From Bimastos eiseni (Eukaryota > Annelida > Clitellata > Crassiclitellata > Lumbricidae): DNA of 64,000 nucleotides. The stretch is from the NCBI GenBank assembly GCA_959347315.1, contig OY365806.1:50699068-50763067 (forward strand), in the 5' to 3' direction. Positions 49,301 through 59,676 of the stretch are shown one piece after another. A program made the position numbers and the translations under genes. The stretch's first letter is position 1, and each line of letters opens with the position of its first letter. The notes beneath the pieces are model-generated. The model made no database searches. It had not been told where the DNA came from and worked only from the letters and a program-made list of their open reading frames with translations.

Positions 49301-52300
49301 ACTCTTCCAGGTAGACTCGTGGCAAGGCATCGATTGCCAAAGAATGCAGTCGGCGATCCGTGGAGATGGCAAGATCTGAACGTCGGAATGGACATTGGCA
49401 TCTATGGAAAAGTCTTCCACACCTACGACTGTGACAACTGGACAAGGGTACGATGTAGGGCCGCACACTGCCACCGCACACTGACCCCAACCTCTGCACC
49501 GCCCCCGCACACTCTCCCTACCCTTTGCCCCCGCCCACTGTCCCTGTCCCCGCCCACTGCGTATGTCCACCGATACTGTCCACTGTCTCCGCCCATTGTC
49601 CCGCCAATTGCCCCGTCCACTGCCTCTGCCCTCTGCCCCGCTTACCGTCCCAGTGACCATTCATTTGGTCGCAGATCATTTCGTCGCAATTCATTTCGGT
49701 ATGGGTCAGTTAAGCATCGTGAGGGTTCGGTTAGGGTCAGGTTATGCGTGGTGAGGGTCAGGGGCGTCAATCCCCCCTTAGTGATGGAGGCAAACCCCCG
49801 GTCCTAAGTGCCAGGAAGGCAAGATATTCCCCCCTTAAGACGCAAAAATGTCCCCCCCCCTACCTGAAATTGGAGACATTTACCTCCGGACTCCCCTACT
49901 TGGACGCCCCCAATTGAGGGTCGTTAAGGGTAACGGTTAGGGTTAGTGTGATTTTTAAAATGCAACGATATGAACGAGAACCGTATTAACTCAATTTGAT
50001 GATCCATCGGATTCCATCTTAACGTATCTTATTGTTTCTCCTGTGTGTTTATCATCTCAATCTATCTTTGCGTCTGAACGTATTTTAATTTTTACGACTT
50101 CGGTTTCATCTAAAGCGACCGTGCACTGATCATGCCCTGTGCATATTGATTACGGAGTTACAGAGGTCTCAAGATAAATATCGAATTAGTTATTTAGAGG
50201 ATTTATACAGCGCCCATCCAAGACATCTACTCAAAAGCGCTCCCGACCCGACCCCGGCTAAATAGGGTAGGATCAGATTAGGTGAAACATGATTTGATTA
50301 TATTAAAACCAGAAATGGGTTGAATAGGCTACATAGCTCTGTACATCGATATTGGACTTTTGACATAAAAGGGCTAATAGATAGCGATTGAAAGTTTCTT
50401 TGTCCTTCTGAAACTGTGCCTATTGCAGTTGAACCAGTACAGAATACACATAGCCTAATCATCTGTATCTGTGTCTGTCTGTCTGTCTCTCTCTCTGTCT
50501 GTCGCCTTGTCCTTGTGCCTGTTTCTCTATACCAGTTTGTCACTAGTGATTTACCATCCTCATTAGGAATCAATTACCTAATAACCGAAATATCAAGGGA
50601 CCTTTTTTGTCTCTGTACCACTTGCACTATGATCAAGAAAGCCTATACCCATTACTCCTTATCTCTCTCTTGATATATCTATATCTCTTCTTCATCTATT
50701 TGACCTAGGGTTCATCTTGAATAGGGTTTATCTTTTGATATATCTATATCTCTTCTTCATCTATTTGACCTAGGGTTCATCTTGAATAGGGTTTATCTTT
50801 TGATATATCTATATCTCTTCTTCATCTATCTGACCTAGGATTCATCTTGAATAGGGTTTATCTTTTGATATATCTATATCTCTTCTTCATCTATCTGACC
50901 TAGGGTTCATCTTGAATAGGGTTTATCTTTTGATATATCTATATCTCTTCTTCATCTATTTGACCTAGGGTTCATCTTGAATAGGGTTTATCTTTTGATA
51001 TATCTATATCTCTTCTTCATCTATCTGACCTAGGGTTCATCTTGAATAGGGTTTATCTTTTGATATATCTATATCTCTTCTTCATCTATCTGACCTAGGG
51101 TTCATCTTGAATAGGGTTTATCTTTTGATATATCTATATCTTTTCTTCATCTATCTGACCTAGGGTTCATCTTGAATAGGATACATAAGTTACTCTCTTT
51201 ATCTTTATCTCTCTGTGTCTCTTGCTTCGCCTCTCTCTTTCTGGCCAAGATCTTTAGCTATAAGAGATGACTCACATCACACTTGACCGCAACAATACAT
51301 TCAAAGGATTGAATGGAGCAACAGTTGATTTTAATGCAAATAACATTTTATCTAGGATTTCTTAGAGAGCCAAGGCTATGCAGTGAATCCGTCGCAGTCC
51401 ACCCCTTTGGAATCAGTTGCTGATTCACGCACCTATGAACCGGAAGCAGTGAAGAGGAACGAAACTCCGACTGAGGCGCAGAAGTTGAAGCAGTTCCTGG
51501 AAATGGATGGCAAGGTTCTAAGGTTTTACGGCATCTGGGATGATCGAGACACGCCTTACGGAGATGTCCGGAAAGTTATCTTGCAGGTCAGTTTGAAACG
51601 GTTTCAATTCGCTATTAGGCTCTGCTCTGATCTGTCAACAGACTTATCCAGGTGAATGGCACTATACAAGCTTAGGGATTGGGTTTATAAGACGGAGTAA
51701 TTTACACGCTTTTCAGATGGAACCTTCGAGAGTCTCGTCAACTGCTACTTTCTGACGAAGTCAATTTGCAAAACTTCACTATAACGAGTGATTAATATTT
51801 TATTTTAATAATTTATTTATTTATAATTATAATTATATAATTATATAATTATAATAATTATATTAATTATATAATTTGATTACATTGCATCACAGTGCCA
51901 AAGATTAGATTAAGTGAGATTAGATTAAGGTTAGGCATTATTTGGTGCAGTGTGCTAGAGAATGGCAAAGAATGGAGGAGAATGTTCATTATTTCATCAA
52001 GTATAGCCTCAGCCAGCATAACCACGTCAACGTTAGTCAATCTGATCCACTGTAAGGGGAAGCGACAAGATTATAACAAATATTCGAGTTCTATTGGATT
52101 ATATTACATTAAATTTGCATCTCTCTCTCTTAGCCTACGTCTGCATGGACAATTTCTCTTCCTGTTCATTGCCCTCAGTACCATTTCTTATGTGTAGTAC
52201 TACCTGGCCAACGATACGCTGGAGGTGCGTGAGGTCCACAGGCCAAACGACGGTCGCGATCCGTTTCCACTCCTCATGTCGCGACAGAAGATTCCGAAAG

Positions 52301-54321
52301 TCACAGGCAAGGTTAAGGCTTCTTTCCCGCTGCCGTCACTCGGTCTGCCTGGCGACCAGGCCCCGACGGACCATCTGACTCCACGAGACATCTGGATCGG
52401 TGAGACGGTGGAGATCAACGGACGAAGGTTCCTGCTCTACGATTGCGATGCATTCACTAAGGCATTCTATTGGAAGAACTTCGGACTGACTGACTTCACT
52501 CCAATCTCAGTCGATGACAGAGGAAGAACGATCGCAACGAACACAACAGCAGAGGTTCGTTTCAGAGGGTCACCGCTTAACTCCCCGTCGTCGTCAATAT
52601 CGGTTCTTATAGTTTGACAATTCTTAGCGATTTATTAGTGTGGTGTGGCGAAGTTTCTACTATTGCGGGCATTTGAATCCAGTCTTAATATTGTTTTATC
52701 ATCTCTAACGACCAATTTTGGATGTGATTCTGTCTTGGTTGACTGTCCCATCCCTGGTCACGTAAACCGTTAACGGGAAGTTGTCTAGTTGTTGATTAGC
52801 TGTTGTCGTTCCAAATGAAAGATTTAGTTCAGTTAAGTAATTAATTAATTATTATTACTGATTATTTTATTTAGCGCATTTTACAGCTTGTATTATATTT
52901 TGCCATTCTTATTTTTACTGGTAGGATTAATTGAACGCGCGAGGTCAGTAAAATTCAATATTGAATCGGACAAAAAAACTTGATTTATAGATATGCTTTT
53001 AATAGACCATCGATTGATGCCTTTGGATTAATTTCTATGCTGCGGTAGAAAGTCATTAGATAAGATAGATTTGATTAAGTGGTTCCGTTCAACAGTTTGG
53101 AACCCGTAACCGTTGGAATGCAGCTCCAGGTCGTTACCGAATAAATTGAATTCAGTAATATGTCAGGGCTGTTGTATAGGCTACCAGAGGAAATCCAGTT
53201 TTCCTCTGTGAAGATCCAAGGGTTAATACCGTCCTTCGAAACTCGACTTCATAGATGACCCCTCACTAAAAACGGAATATTTCGTCATTTATTGACGATT
53301 GTCGTGGCTCCCTCAGTTGGAAGTAATTAAGGGGCGTTGATGTGTTCATCCATCTATATCACTCACAATGTCTCCTAGCCATCTTGAACATCGTCGCTTA
53401 ATTCATTCGTGTATATAATGTCTGCACTGAAGGCATCGACTCACAACGGATGTGGATGTCCGGACGATGGTTCACCGCATTTAGTCCCGTGTCTGATTCC
53501 GAGACTAGCCAGGAAAGACAGCGCTAATCCGAAAGACAAGCAAGAAATCGAACTACGCTATGAAGCCATTCTGGTACGCTTAACGCTCCTCTCTACATTA
53601 CAGACATTACTCAATCACTGTTATACGTAATGTAAAGTAATGCAATGCAGTGCAACGTATGATCGATTTTATCTAATTATAGCCAATCCTTTTTATATAA
53701 CCTTACATAACATATATTACTGTTTCAATTGTATAATGATGTTGGGTGAAACTGTCGCTTGTTTGGCAACGATTCTTTTATCTGTATCATTATACTTAAG
53801 AGCTATCACGACGATGACAATTACTACGACAATGACAACACCCACGACGACGGTGATGATGATGACGATGACAACGCCGACGACGACGACAACGGTTATG
53901 GCGATGACGACGACGATGGTGATGATGATGATGATGAGGAGGAGGAGGAGGACGATGATGATGATGATGATGATAGTGATGATGATGATGACGATGACGA
54001 TGATGATGATGAATTATTTTCTGTAGGATTCTCGAAGGCCAGAGGACAAAGGTCGTCGGTTTGTCATCTGTTATCGATTGTGCGATGACCTGATGACAGT
54101 CTTTGAACCACCTGTTAAGAACTCCGGATTCCTTGGTGGTCGATTCCTCGAACGAAGTCGAGTTGCAAAGCCAGGCAGCTGTCCAGATAAGCCAGAGTTC
54201 TACGGACCTCAGGATTTCTATATTGGAGCAGAGGTCGACGTCTTCAGGCATCGATTCATCATTACCAATGCAGATGCCTACGTTCTCAAGTACATGGAAC
54301 AGCATCCAACGCAGTTCCCAG
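46394..54321 (+). CDS. EFHC1: EFHC1-like ciliary microtubule inner protein, 8 exons, 3' end not found
   Basis: EFHC1-family proteins bind the doublet microtubules of motile cilia. Exons: 46394-46465, 47377-47586, 48159-48309, 49311-49447, 51356-51586, 52198-52554, 53433-53573 and 54027-54321, about 531 residues with all phases consistent. Three DM10 domains are visible: about residues 95-190 (VLRFKAWFKET, FHTYDCDNWT), 240-350 (VLRFYGIWDD, EVREVHRPNDGRDPFP, FLLYDCDAFT), and 425-525 (RRFVICYRLCDD, PPVKNSGFLGG, YGPQDFYIGAEVDVF). The protein starts MNRMPNMSRIPNLPLG, and RLPKN and ESQGYAVNP favour EFHC1 over EFHC2. The last exon ends in phase 1 at a good donor, but no EF-hand exon (about 110 residues in human) lies between there and the Maverick. 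It is presumably beyond the insertion or lost. Confidence 0.93.
47640..48105. repeat. Long (TTC/ATC)n polypyrimidine tract in EFHC1 intron 2
   Basis: About 460 bp of TTC and ATC triplets, nearly all pyrimidine plus A on the plus strand. The Ser/Phe/Leu/His-rich frames across it are artefacts. Confidence 0.96.
48660..49130 (+). mobile_element. LINE C-terminal relic (CR1/L2-like) in EFHC1 intron 3
   Basis: The plus-strand frame includes LDRILRSASRLIGRIS, RSLCSVEQGFLLYV and TIQSRAFSMV. These match the SRLig-I, RS-LRS-eqglL-VP and QsRAFSvvg blocks near the C-terminus of CR1/L2 LINEs. The reverse transcriptase core is missing. Confidence 0.72.
49450..49640. repeat. C-rich degenerate repeat in EFHC1 intron 4
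   Basis: Recurrent CCGCCCACTGTCC-like units directly after the exon 4 donor. Strongly C-biased on the plus strand. Open frames are artefacts. Confidence 0.7.
50671..51190. repeat. 65-bp tandem repeat, 8 units, in EFHC1 intron 4
   Basis: A very homogeneous unit containing TGATATATCTATATCTCTTC and TTGACCTAGGGTTCATCTTG. Differences are mainly T/C at one site. It ends about 165 bp before the exon 5 acceptor. Confidence 0.97.
53150..53270 (+). mobile_element. Possible LINE 3' relic in EFHC1 intron 6
   Basis: A short frame reads LYRLPEEIQFSSVKIQ and then IPSFETRLHR, resembling the LP-eI-----F--rL end of non-LTR reverse transcriptases. Short and isolated. Confidence 0.35.
53808..54015. repeat. (GAT/GAC)n triplet tract abutting EFHC1 exon 8
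   Basis: About 200 bp of GATGAC-type triplets, ending roughly 10 bp before the acceptor TTTTCTGTAG of exon 8. The Asp-, Met- and His-rich open frames are artefacts. Confidence 0.95.
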
Positions 54322-54790
54322 GTCTGTGTTGCTTAGACTGCTGCTGCCGCTGGTCATCGTCTATTGGTTGATAATATTATGTACATGCACTCAAGGATGA
54401 TTATGATGATGATGAGGTGGAGGGGTAGGAGGAGGAGGAGCAGGAGGAAGAGGAAGAAGAGGAGGAGGAGGAAGTAGGGAGGGGAGAGGAAAAATGAGCA
54501 GGGGAAAAAGAAGGACGAAGATGAAAAGGAGGAATAACTGGACAATGCTTAATGATCATAGATCAACAATTACTTATTACTGATCTTTTACTCCTAATTA
54601 TTCATTTCCATTAATAGGCGGGGATTTTTTTGAGCGTCTCATGAAGAAACCGACTCAGTGACGAATATATTTACTAAGTGATGGGCTTAGAGGGCAGACC
54701 ACATGACATTGTAGGCCTACATTGGTCACATATAGGCATACATAGGCCGCATATAGGCCTATATGGTCGGCAACTAGGATCATAGGCAAA
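54322..54790. other. EFHC1 intron start, purine-rich tract
   Basis: GT donor at 54322, then a GAGGAGGAG-rich tract (54405-54535), then AT-rich sequence with several AGGCCTA motifs. No EF-hand exon is seen. Confidence 0.7.
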
Positions 54791-55124
54791 TTAAATTATA
54801 CTTTTTGGCCAACATATGTAAATTTCATGTCGAGAAGTGTGTAAACAACTAAACACAAACAGCCGAAGGTCATTGCTTTACTTTATAGTTCATGGAAACC
54901 AATGTTTATCAAATGCGACTAAGGCCGATCAATTTTTGAGCTGGGATGGATTCCTGGTAACAAAAGTAGTTGTAAGTGTAGCAGTCTATCCCAAAATATG
55001 CACAAACCTAAGCAATAGGGCAAACGCTAACCTATAGGTCCTAGGTCAAATCTTCTACCTATAGGTTACCCCAATATTGCAAATCCGTCACAATTCATGC
55101 ACAAACCTAAGCTCTAGGTTAAAT

Positions 55125-55250
55125 CCCTAGGAATTTCCAAAAGTTTTCGATGAGTCAGCAGTTTCGTCGAAACCTATAACCTTGGTTAAAACCACCACCT
55201 ATACTCCCCATAAGTCAAAAGCCAAGAGAATTTCCAAAGTTTTCGATGAG
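55125..55250. repeat. Direct repeats in the presumed Maverick terminal region
   Basis: Two copies of about 34 bp containing TTTTCGATGAGTCAGCAGTT lie at about 55131-55165 and 55214-55247, separated by about 80 bp. The motif GCACAAACCTAAGC also occurs twice (about 54999 and 55099). Confidence 0.85.
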
Positions 55251-55273
55251 TCAGCAGTTTCTATGATGAGTCA

Positions 55274-56215
55274 TCACGTGACCACTAAATCTTCATCATT
55301 AATCCAAGAATAAAAGGATTCAGAGTAACCCAACCACTTCACTAGCGATTTCTTCCCATGTTTCCTAACAATCTTTTCGATTCTAAATATTTTTCGACTA
55401 CTTTTTTGTAGCTCCTGTTCGTAAAATGAGCCCTATATTTCTTCTCCATTATAATCAGTAATCTTATAAGTTGGAGGATCCGTGTATTGAATCTGAGATA
55501 CTGTAAAAACTTCTTCCGTCCATCTAGGTGTGTACCCCTTTTCAAATATGTTCTTTTTCTTAGTTATTCTAACTTTATCACCGATTGAAAACCTAGGCAC
55601 AATAGGTTCCGAAGTCTCATCACCGTACAAATTCATAAAAACAACCTTCTCGTTCACTTTCATACTAGCTTTAGCGGGCGTCATTTTAATAGAATTATGT
55701 CTTGTTTCATTATAATTACTAACCATATCGCCTAACACTTCGATATATCTCCTTGTTGATTTAGCTGTAAAGTACTTAAACATTTTCTCTCGCATAGTCC
55801 GGTTCCATCTCTCAACTACGCAGGATTTTTCTTCATTCTCAGTAGAGTACAACTCAACCAAATTCTTTACGTCTTTTTTATAAAATTCTTTTCCTTTATC
55901 CACCCACACCTTACCCGGTTTTCTGCCGCTCTCTAATATTTTCAAGAAACTAAAAGCTGTAGATTTTCCACTCGTATCATATGACGGCACGATCCACCCG
56001 TACTTGGAAAACACATCTATGACAGTTAATAGATATTTCACGCCATCGTTATCTTTAACGAATGCCTGCATATCGACTAAATCAACAGCCCAAATTTCAT
56101 CTATTCCACCAGCAAACACCTTCCTTTTTGTAAAATGCTTTACTGCAGGTTTATGCAATTCATTCGCTAATTGATTGGTCCATTTCAGATCGGGTTGTAG
56201 TTTTAAGCTTTTTTT
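55274..56215 (-). pseudogene. Maverick integrase (DDE) with C-terminal chromodomain, one internal stop
   Basis: Retrovirus-type integrase that would insert the element DNA. The catalytic core shows D in AVDLVDMQ, D in WVDKGKEF, and E in SCVVERWNRT, so the DDE triad is present. After the core come VGDK-like FSIGDKVRITKK and GYTPRWTEEVF, typical of this family. An in-frame TAG at 55433-55435 separates a further 52 codons ending at TGA 55274-55276, which hold a chromodomain-like block (FRIEKIV, LVKWLGYSESFYSWI). The frame has no ATG before the first catalytic Asp. It opens at a TAG about 25 bp before the slippery site at 56212-56218 and is read in the -1 frame relative to the upstream PLA2 gene. 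It is either expressed by frameshifting from that gene or separated from it by a 1-nt indel. Confidence 0.92.
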
Positions 56216-56718
56216 AAACCAAACCCGAGACTAACTTTAGTAGATAGTATAGGTTTGACTATAGCCCTCTCTATTCTCTCCCGTAAGCTAGGATTAGGTA
56301 TATTATTCAATTCATTAATCATTGCTCTGTCGGCGATATTCCTAGAAGCCGTATCCGCGTGCTGGTTGTAAGCTAAATCATGATAATATGCAGCGTTATC
56401 GACTCTATCAACGGGTTTCGACCAATCTGTAGGAGTTCCATCAGGATTCAATCTAAAATCTAGTCTAGTTCCTGGTCCTGTAAACTGATGTCCCAGCAAG
56501 TGCATCTCACCTGGAAATTTAGCCCACGGTAATTTAATACCGCTAGTTACTGAATTTAGAGACCCAACTAGATCCCCGCCTTCTACAGCTTTCACGAATT
56601 GAGTCTTTGCTTTTCCACAAACATCACACGTGCCTCTAATCATTGACCTTCCATTCTTCGTTATAACATTTTGAATATTTTTGGTTTCAGTATGAGTTTT
56701 ACACTTTACGCAATACAT
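56203..56718 (-). CDS. Zinc-ribbon plus phospholipase A2-like protein (intact, 171 aa)
   Basis: The N-terminus MYCVKCKT with GTCDVCGKAK forms a four-cysteine zinc ribbon (DUF5679-like). The rest has a phospholipase A2 fold of the kind found in parvovirus capsid proteins and many Mavericks: a calcium-loop-like GPGTRLDF, then PVDRVDNAAYYHDLAY with the catalytic His-Asp. In the viral family this activity helps particles leave endosomes; that role here is inferred. The frame is intact from ATG 56718 to TAA 56203. The start has TATTTAAA directly upstream and lies 26 bp from the divergent ATPase ATG. The C-terminal codons GGT-TTA-AAA contain a T TTA AAA heptamer, beyond which the -1 frame leads into the integrase. 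Confidence 0.88.
   Translation of the reverse strand: MYCVKCKTHTETKNIQNVITKNGRSMIRGTCDVCGKAKTQFVKAVEGGDLVGSLNSVTSGIKLPWAKFPGEMHLLGHQFTGPGTRLDFRLNPDGTPTDWSKPVDRVDNAAYYHDLAYNQHADTASRNIADRAMINELNNIPNPSLRERIERAIVKPILSTKVSLGFGLKKA
56212..56218 (-). promoter_or_regulatory. Candidate -1 ribosomal frameshift heptamer (T TTA AAA)
   Basis: On the minus strand TTTAAAA is in register with the PLA2 frame (T from GGT, then TTA, AAA), and the PLA2 stop TAA is two codons later. A -1 slip enters the integrase frame directly. It is also part of an A7 run, so a simple indel is the main alternative. Confidence 0.45.
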
Positions 56719-56744
56719 TTTAAATACAATTAGATATATTTAAA
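56719..56744. promoter_or_regulatory. Divergent 26-bp intergenic region with paired TATTTAAA motifs
   Basis: The two divergent starts (PLA2 on minus at 56718, ATPase on plus at 56745) each have TATTTAAA immediately before the ATG. The same motif precedes other genes in the element. Confidence 0.55.
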
Positions 56745-57514
56745 ATGGAAATTTAAAAAAATTATCGTGGAACGACATATTATCCAAGAGATTCAATAAC
56801 CCTCCTTTACCTTGAAGTATAAGAGGGTTAATCGTAGGAAAGTCTGGATGTGGTAAGACGACTTTACTGTTGAACCTGCTTCTAAGACCCGGATGGTTAG
56901 ATTACGACAATCTGCAAGTATTCGGAAGGTCTCTCTTTCAACCAGAGTATAAAATTCTGAAAAAAGCATTCGAGGAAAAAATGTCTAAAGAATCCATCGT
57001 CTGGTTATTTGATATTCAAGACGAGATCATGAGAAAAAATCTTTCACCAGCATTTGTCGTTGAGGAAATGGCAAAACAATTGGTTAAAAAATCTGATATT
57101 TCTTCCCAGTTCTTTGAACCAGCAGAAGACGTGCCAGACCCGTGTGAGTTGAACCGTGACAAGAAGAACCTGATGATTTTCGACGACTTACAGTTAGGAA
57201 AGCAGAGTAAATGCGAGACTTATTACATCCGAGGGAGGCATAGCAACGTCGACTGTTTCTATCTAGCACAGAATTATTTCAAACTACCGAGACAGACAAT
57301 TAGAGAGAATGCAAAACTTTATCTGTTTGTTTCCCCAAGACTTGAAAAATATTGATCACATCTACAATGACCACGTCAGCACAGACATGTCTAAGGATGA
57401 GTTTAAGAAACTATGTCAAAGAGCCTGGAAGCAACCTCACGGCTTTGTAGTGATAGTAATAAGAATAACGGAAAGTATAGATGCGGCTTTGATGAATTCT
57501 ACATTCCATTATAA
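56745..57514 (+). pseudogene. Maverick DNA-packaging ATPase (FtsK/HerA type), broken
   Basis: Viral genome-packaging ATPase. Walker A is GKSGCGKTTL and Walker B is NLMIFDDLQL. A sensor-like block CFYLAQNYFKLPR follows. ATG 56745 is out of frame with WNDILSKRFNNPPLP (from 56768), with an A-run between. An in-frame TGA lies at 56813-56815. A frameshift occurs in a C-run near 57335, and another near 57455 before the C-terminal YRCGFDEFYIPL, ending at TAA 57512. Domain order matches other Maverick ATPases. Confidence 0.9.
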
Positions 57515-57536
57515 ATAAATCTTTGCTAATTTAAAA

Positions 57537-58088
57537 ATGGAATCGATTCTACAAAATATTGCAGACAACACCGAAAGGACTGCTCGTTACACGAAGCCAA
57601 AGTCATCGCTTTACATATTAATAGGTGACAAGACTTCAAAAATAAGGACGCGGTTCAATCCGCTGATACAGTTTGATAAATATAAAGAGTTTGAAATGGC
57701 TCTTGTCAATCTGGAAACACATTTTTTATTTCCAAACATCGACGCGACTAACAATAGCTTTTCGTATTCGCCGAATCGTGGAGGTATGTGGGCTACTATA
57801 ACCATCCCTGAAGGCTGTTATGAAATTACAGACATTAACGAATACGTGCAGAGAAGCATGAAAGAAAAGGAGCATTATGATATGGTTAACGAAGCATACA
57901 ATATTAAGATAGAAGCAAACAGCAATACGTTGAAGACAGTTTTGCATATAGCGGAGAATTACATAGTTGATTTTTATGCGTATAACTCTATCGGAAAAGT
58001 CCTCGGTTTCAATAGAATCTCCGTCCCAGACTGGCTGGGACGGAGATTGGAAAAAGGCCATAGATGTTGGAAAGACCGTTGTTATTAA
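57537..58088 (+). pseudogene. Maverick minor capsid protein (penton-like), truncated
   Basis: Single-jelly-roll minor capsid protein typical of Mavericks, forming the vertices. The N-terminal two-thirds is well preserved (LYILIGDKTSKIRTRFNP, FEMALVNLETHF, IPEGCYEITDINEYVQ). After GKVLGFNRI the expected C-terminal part is absent. Sequence jumps to material belonging to a different protein that continues in another frame (to 58344). The ATG follows AATTTAAAA. Confidence 0.88.
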
Positions 58089-58344
58089 TGCTGGAAAGCG
58101 ATTGGTTGATAAAGCAGCGGCAAAAATATTTACACCACAACCGCCTGTACTTAGCCAACGGAAAGAGGATTTGTTAAAGAGGTTAATAACTCCCCATGGA
58201 AATACGACACTTAGTCAAAAGAGTAAGGAAACGTTACAGAATTTAATATATCCCCACCCTTCGGCGAATATAAATAATTTACTGTCTGGTAACGGAGGTG
58301 CCATATGTGGTGCGTGGATCTGGAATGAAGTTTGCTTAAAATAA
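58016..58344 (+). pseudogene. Fragment of a virion protein with amphipathic helix (pVI-like?)
   Basis: From about 58030 a frame +1 to the minor capsid gene reads WKKAIDVGKTVVINAGKRL, an amphipathic-looking helix, then a polar tail (FTPQPPVLSQRKEDLLKRL) and a stop at 58342. No start of its own remains. Position next to capsid genes and the helix resemble adenovirus-type internal membrane-active proteins, but that identity is a guess. Confidence 0.5.
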
Positions 58345-58363
58345 AATCTTGTTATATTAAAAA

Positions 58364-59648
58364 ATGCAGTCAGATATTCTAAGATTTACTGAAAATACTA
58401 TTATAGACGAGGGAATTGAAAGATATGAATTTCATGAATATGAACCAGTGGCGGGGGCGAATCTTAACACTGGGGAAATTCGCATCAATATCGAACTTCA
58501 AGATATCTTCAGCCATCCCTACGAGTCATACCTGCTATTTGAAGGTAAACTGACTAAAGCCGATGGAACCTTTTACGTTGATGCCGACCCTGCAGCCTCA
58601 GTCAACAACGGCCTCGTGCATCTCTTCAGTCAAAGTCGTATTCCTTATCGAATCAAGAAATAGAAAGCGTGTTTCATCCCGGACAAGCCACAACTATGCT
58701 GGGCTTGCTGAAATATCCCAACGACTTTGCTCTTCCTCAAGGACTTAACCAATTATGGACTAAAGACACAGCTGCAACTGCTGTTATAAACGATAACACA
58801 GGTTTCGCGATAAGACATGCGTATCTCATTAGGAAACCAGCTGCAAAGGGTACATTTAGATTCATCGTGCCTCTGAAGTACATTTTTGGATTCTGTGAGG
58901 ATTATGATAAGGTAGTCTACGGTATGAAACAGACTTTAACTCTCGTTCGCAAACCTGACAGCGATGCTATTTTTAGGGCAAATGCGGTAGCGGCCGGCAA
59001 TGTCAACCTCAGTAAAATTTCATGGTTTATGCCGCACGTTCAAGCGTCTGACATGGAAAGAGTGCAGCTGTATAAAATGATCGAAGCAAAGGCAACGTTA
59101 CCAGTAGTCTATCGAGCCCATCTTTGCGATACTATAACGGTTCCTGTATCTACCACGTTTAGTTGGCGACTTAGTGTAAAGACAGCGCCAGAAAAACCCA
59201 GGTACATCATATAGTTGGATTTCAAACGAATCGAAGCGGCACTCAAGAGGCTAATCTATCAATTTTCGATCATTGCGATATCAAGAACATGTATGTGATG
59301 CTGAACCAGGACAGATATCCAGCGGTCGACTACAACCTCTCATTCCAGAATCAGCAATTTTCTAGAGCTTACAGAGACGCGACGACCTTTAGCGAAAAAT
59401 GCTACGGAATGGACCAGTTGGTAACTCAGAACAGCATCACTCCGGCTGACTACAAAGACTTATACCCGCTATTCGTTTTCGATGTGAGTAAGCAGCCTGA
59501 ACGGCTAAAGTCATCAGTTGTCGATATCCAGATCAAGGCTACTTTCAATGCTGCGATCCCTGCTGGAACTGAAGCTTATGCAGTCGTCATTTCAGATAAA
59601 TTGTTAAACTTCCAATCAGACGGTCAGAAGATGAATGTAGTATATTAA
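58364..59648 (+). pseudogene. Maverick major capsid protein (double jelly-roll), two frameshifts
   Basis: Hexon-like major capsid protein, about 428 codons. Segment 1 (58364 to about 58640) includes ANLNTGEIRINIELQDIF. Segment 2 runs to about 59210 (VFHPGQATTMLGLLKYPND, WFMPHVQASDMERVQLY). Segment 3 runs to TAA 59646 (LSFQNQQFSRAYRDATTF, YKDLYPLFVFDVSKQPERL). Each junction needs a frame change with no sequence obviously missing. The ATG follows ATATTAAAAA, 19 bp after the previous stop. Confidence 0.9.
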
Positions 59649-59676
59649 AGAAAATATTTTCTACTATAAAAAGAAC

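Noticed and set aside
53640..54305. Met/Asp/Thr-rich plus-strand and His/Arg-rich minus-strand frames
   Set aside because: They come from the GAT/GAC tract next to exon 8 of EFHC1.
54322..54800. EF-hand exon of EFHC1 before the Maverick
   Set aside because: No frame here shows an EF-hand loop or a phase-1 acceptor leading to one.
57320..57514. Programmed frameshifting in the packaging ATPase
   Set aside because: There are two separate frame changes plus an in-frame TGA upstream, consistent with decay rather than recoding.
58364..59648. Programmed frameshifting in the major capsid gene
   Set aside because: The two frame changes lie at sites without a slippery heptamer, and neighbouring genes show ordinary nonsense decay. 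Mutation is simpler.
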